Assembly: GCF_015477605.1 (NCBI RefSeq)
Contig: NZ_JADLQX010000002.1
Location: 310,001-374,000, forward strand
Direction: 5' to 3'
Origin: Nocardia amamiensis
GTDB lineage: Bacteria; Actinomycetota; Actinomycetes; Mycobacteriales; Mycobacteriaceae
Length of the DNA: 64,000 nt
In this document: piece by piece, positions 63,162 to 64,000 of the stretch
How positions within the stretch are numbered: the stretch's first letter is position 1
Layout: each line of letters opens with the position of its first letter
The notes under the pieces: generated by a model
The model's database searches: none
What the model was told of the DNA's origin: nothing
Seen by the model: the letters and a program-made list of their open reading frames with translations, nothing else
Position numbers and translations under genes: made by a program

Positions 63162-63665
63162 TCAGAGGATGCGGGTCATGAACACGCTGTTTGGGTCGGG
63201 CCGGTAGTCGCCGAACGGCGCGCAGTAGTCGAAGCCGTGGGCCGCGTAAAGCCGACGGGCTGGCCGGAAGAAGCCGGAAGCCCCGGTTTCCAGGCTGAGA
63301 CGACGGTAGCCGCGGGCGGTGGCCTCGGCGATGAGATGGCGCAGCAAGGTGGAAGCGACGCCGCGGCGGTGGTGCGTTTCGGCGGTGCGCATGGATTTGA
63401 TCTCGGCGTGCTTGTCGTCGAGGCCTTTCAGGGCGGCGCAGCCCGCGAGGGTCTCCCCGTCCCATCCGGTCCAGAGGGTGATGCCGGGGTGGCGTAGCGC
63501 CGCGAGGTCCAGCGCGTGCATGCTCTCCGCGGGCGAGTGCTCGGCCATCTCGGCGAGGTGCTCGGTAAGCAGGGAAATGACGGCGGGGCCGGTCAGGTCG
63601 TCGACGGTGATGCGCAGCCCGCCGTTCGCCGTATCGGCGGCGCACTGCTCGATCTGGCGGGTCAT
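63162..63665 (-). CDS. GNAT family N-acetyltransferase
   Basis: 167 residues on the minus strand from ATG 63665. The GNAT motif A is seen in AEIKSMRTAETHHRRGVASTLLRHLIAEATARGYRRLSLETG, with the acetyl-CoA phosphate loop RRGVAS (R/QxxGxG/A), and motif B near AARRLYAAHGFDYCAPFGDY. The fold is typical of yjaB/PhnO-like acetyltransferases that modify small amines or peptides. The gene lies alone and converges with the aminotransferase. Confidence 0.92.
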   Translation of the reverse strand: MTRQIEQCAADTANGGLRITVDDLTGPAVISLLTEHLAEMAEHSPAESMHALDLAALRHPGITLWTGWDGETLAGCAALKGLDDKHAEIKSMRTAETHHRRGVASTLLRHLIAEATARGYRRLSLETGASGFFRPARRLYAAHGFDYCAPFGDYRPDPNSVFMTRIL

Positions 63666-64000
63666 TCGTCCATCATGGCGTGCTGTCCGGCCCGGCGCGC
63701 AGTTGGGGCTGGGTCGAAACTGTCGATGCAGGGGTCTGGCCAGCTGAGCCGCTCACGGGGAGGGGCCGGGCAATCATCTCCCGTCCGCGTAGCGCACTTC
63801 TGGAAAGGCTAGTCGCGCTGAGCAATAGTGTCGCTACGAATGAGTTCTCCTGGTGTCCTCGGTATCTCTTGCGACGTGCTGTTCGCACGAGCAGCGCACC
63901 CGCCAGCGCGGTGCTCGACTACACCGAGCGAATCTCGGTTCGCCGGCTGCGGGCGTGCCCAAGGTTAATGCGGCGCAATCGAAAAAGGGCACCTAACCGT
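63666..64000. other. right-edge region, no gene seen
   Basis: About 335 bases. The minus-strand frame at 63673-63888 has shadow-like composition. The region is AT-richer after 63800 and may be the start of a promoter or of another gene beyond the window. Confidence 0.35.

Noticed and set aside
63673..63888. 71-residue minus-strand frame near the right edge
   Set aside because: Composition is shadow-like and no ribosome-binding site precedes it.

Overview
The window is a GC-rich actinobacterial chromosome segment. It is most likely from Nocardia or a close relative: gene order tracks the recA-lexA neighbourhood of Mycobacterium tuberculosis (pspA-pspM, DUF3046, recA-recX, miaB, Rv2732c-like, DUF349 protein, Rv2728c-like, miaA, dapF, hflX, fadE20, lexA, Rv2719c-like, nrdR), with many extra genes inserted. 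Genes are densely packed, GTG starts are common, and stop/start overlaps (ATGA, GTGA) are frequent. I saw no rRNA, tRNA, CRISPR array, complete insertion sequence or prophage. The taxonomic call is from gene content only.

Layout. 1-1266: end of PspA and the membrane protein PspM (envelope stress). 1277-8299: a PAP2/diacylglycerol kinase fusion, a PRC-barrel protein, two small proteins, a PIG-L deacetylase, a glycosyltransferase, a DUF3046 protein and a TPR-aminoglycoside-phosphotransferase-like fusion. 8317-13454: a CGNR regulator divergent from a VOC/PNPOx/NTF2-like cluster, then a DHA2 efflux pump divergent from a double Lrp-type regulator. 13517-15517: SOS-controlled recA-recX without an intein. 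15603-19415: gluABCD-type glutamate ABC transporter on the minus strand with a trailing DUF1801-like gene. 19597-32088: tRNA modification (miaB, miaA, a SpoU methylase), dapF, hflX, an acyltransferase and fadE20. 32650-35007: a TetR repressor divergent from an MFS pump across three tandem operators. 35164-37797: a two-component system divergent from a PepSY protein.

38028-53787 is the most notable region: one co-directional block of 18 genes for a group 1h (actinobacterial, high-affinity, atmospheric H2-oxidising type) [NiFe] hydrogenase. It has hypA and hypB, the small and large subunits, a NifU/Rieske-like fusion, DUF5947, DUF6084, an unassigned 442-residue protein, a 39-residue membrane protein, a disordered acidic protein, the maturation protease, hypC, hypF, a second hypC, hypD, hypE, a NiCoT nickel permease and a DUF6390 protein. 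Nickel is imported by the permease, stored and delivered by HypA/HypB, the Fe(CN)2CO group is built by HypC/D/E/F, and the protease trims the large subunit C-terminus. Several block members have no known function; the NifU-Rieske fusion replaces both Rieske histidines by cysteine.

53859-63665: lexA with a cluster of SOS-box-like sites, a ChiZ-like protein lacking the LysM domain, a secreted protein of unknown function, nrdR, hrpA, a class III aminotransferase behind a nine-codon mini-ORF, and a GNAT acetyltransferase. The last 335 bases hold nothing I can support.
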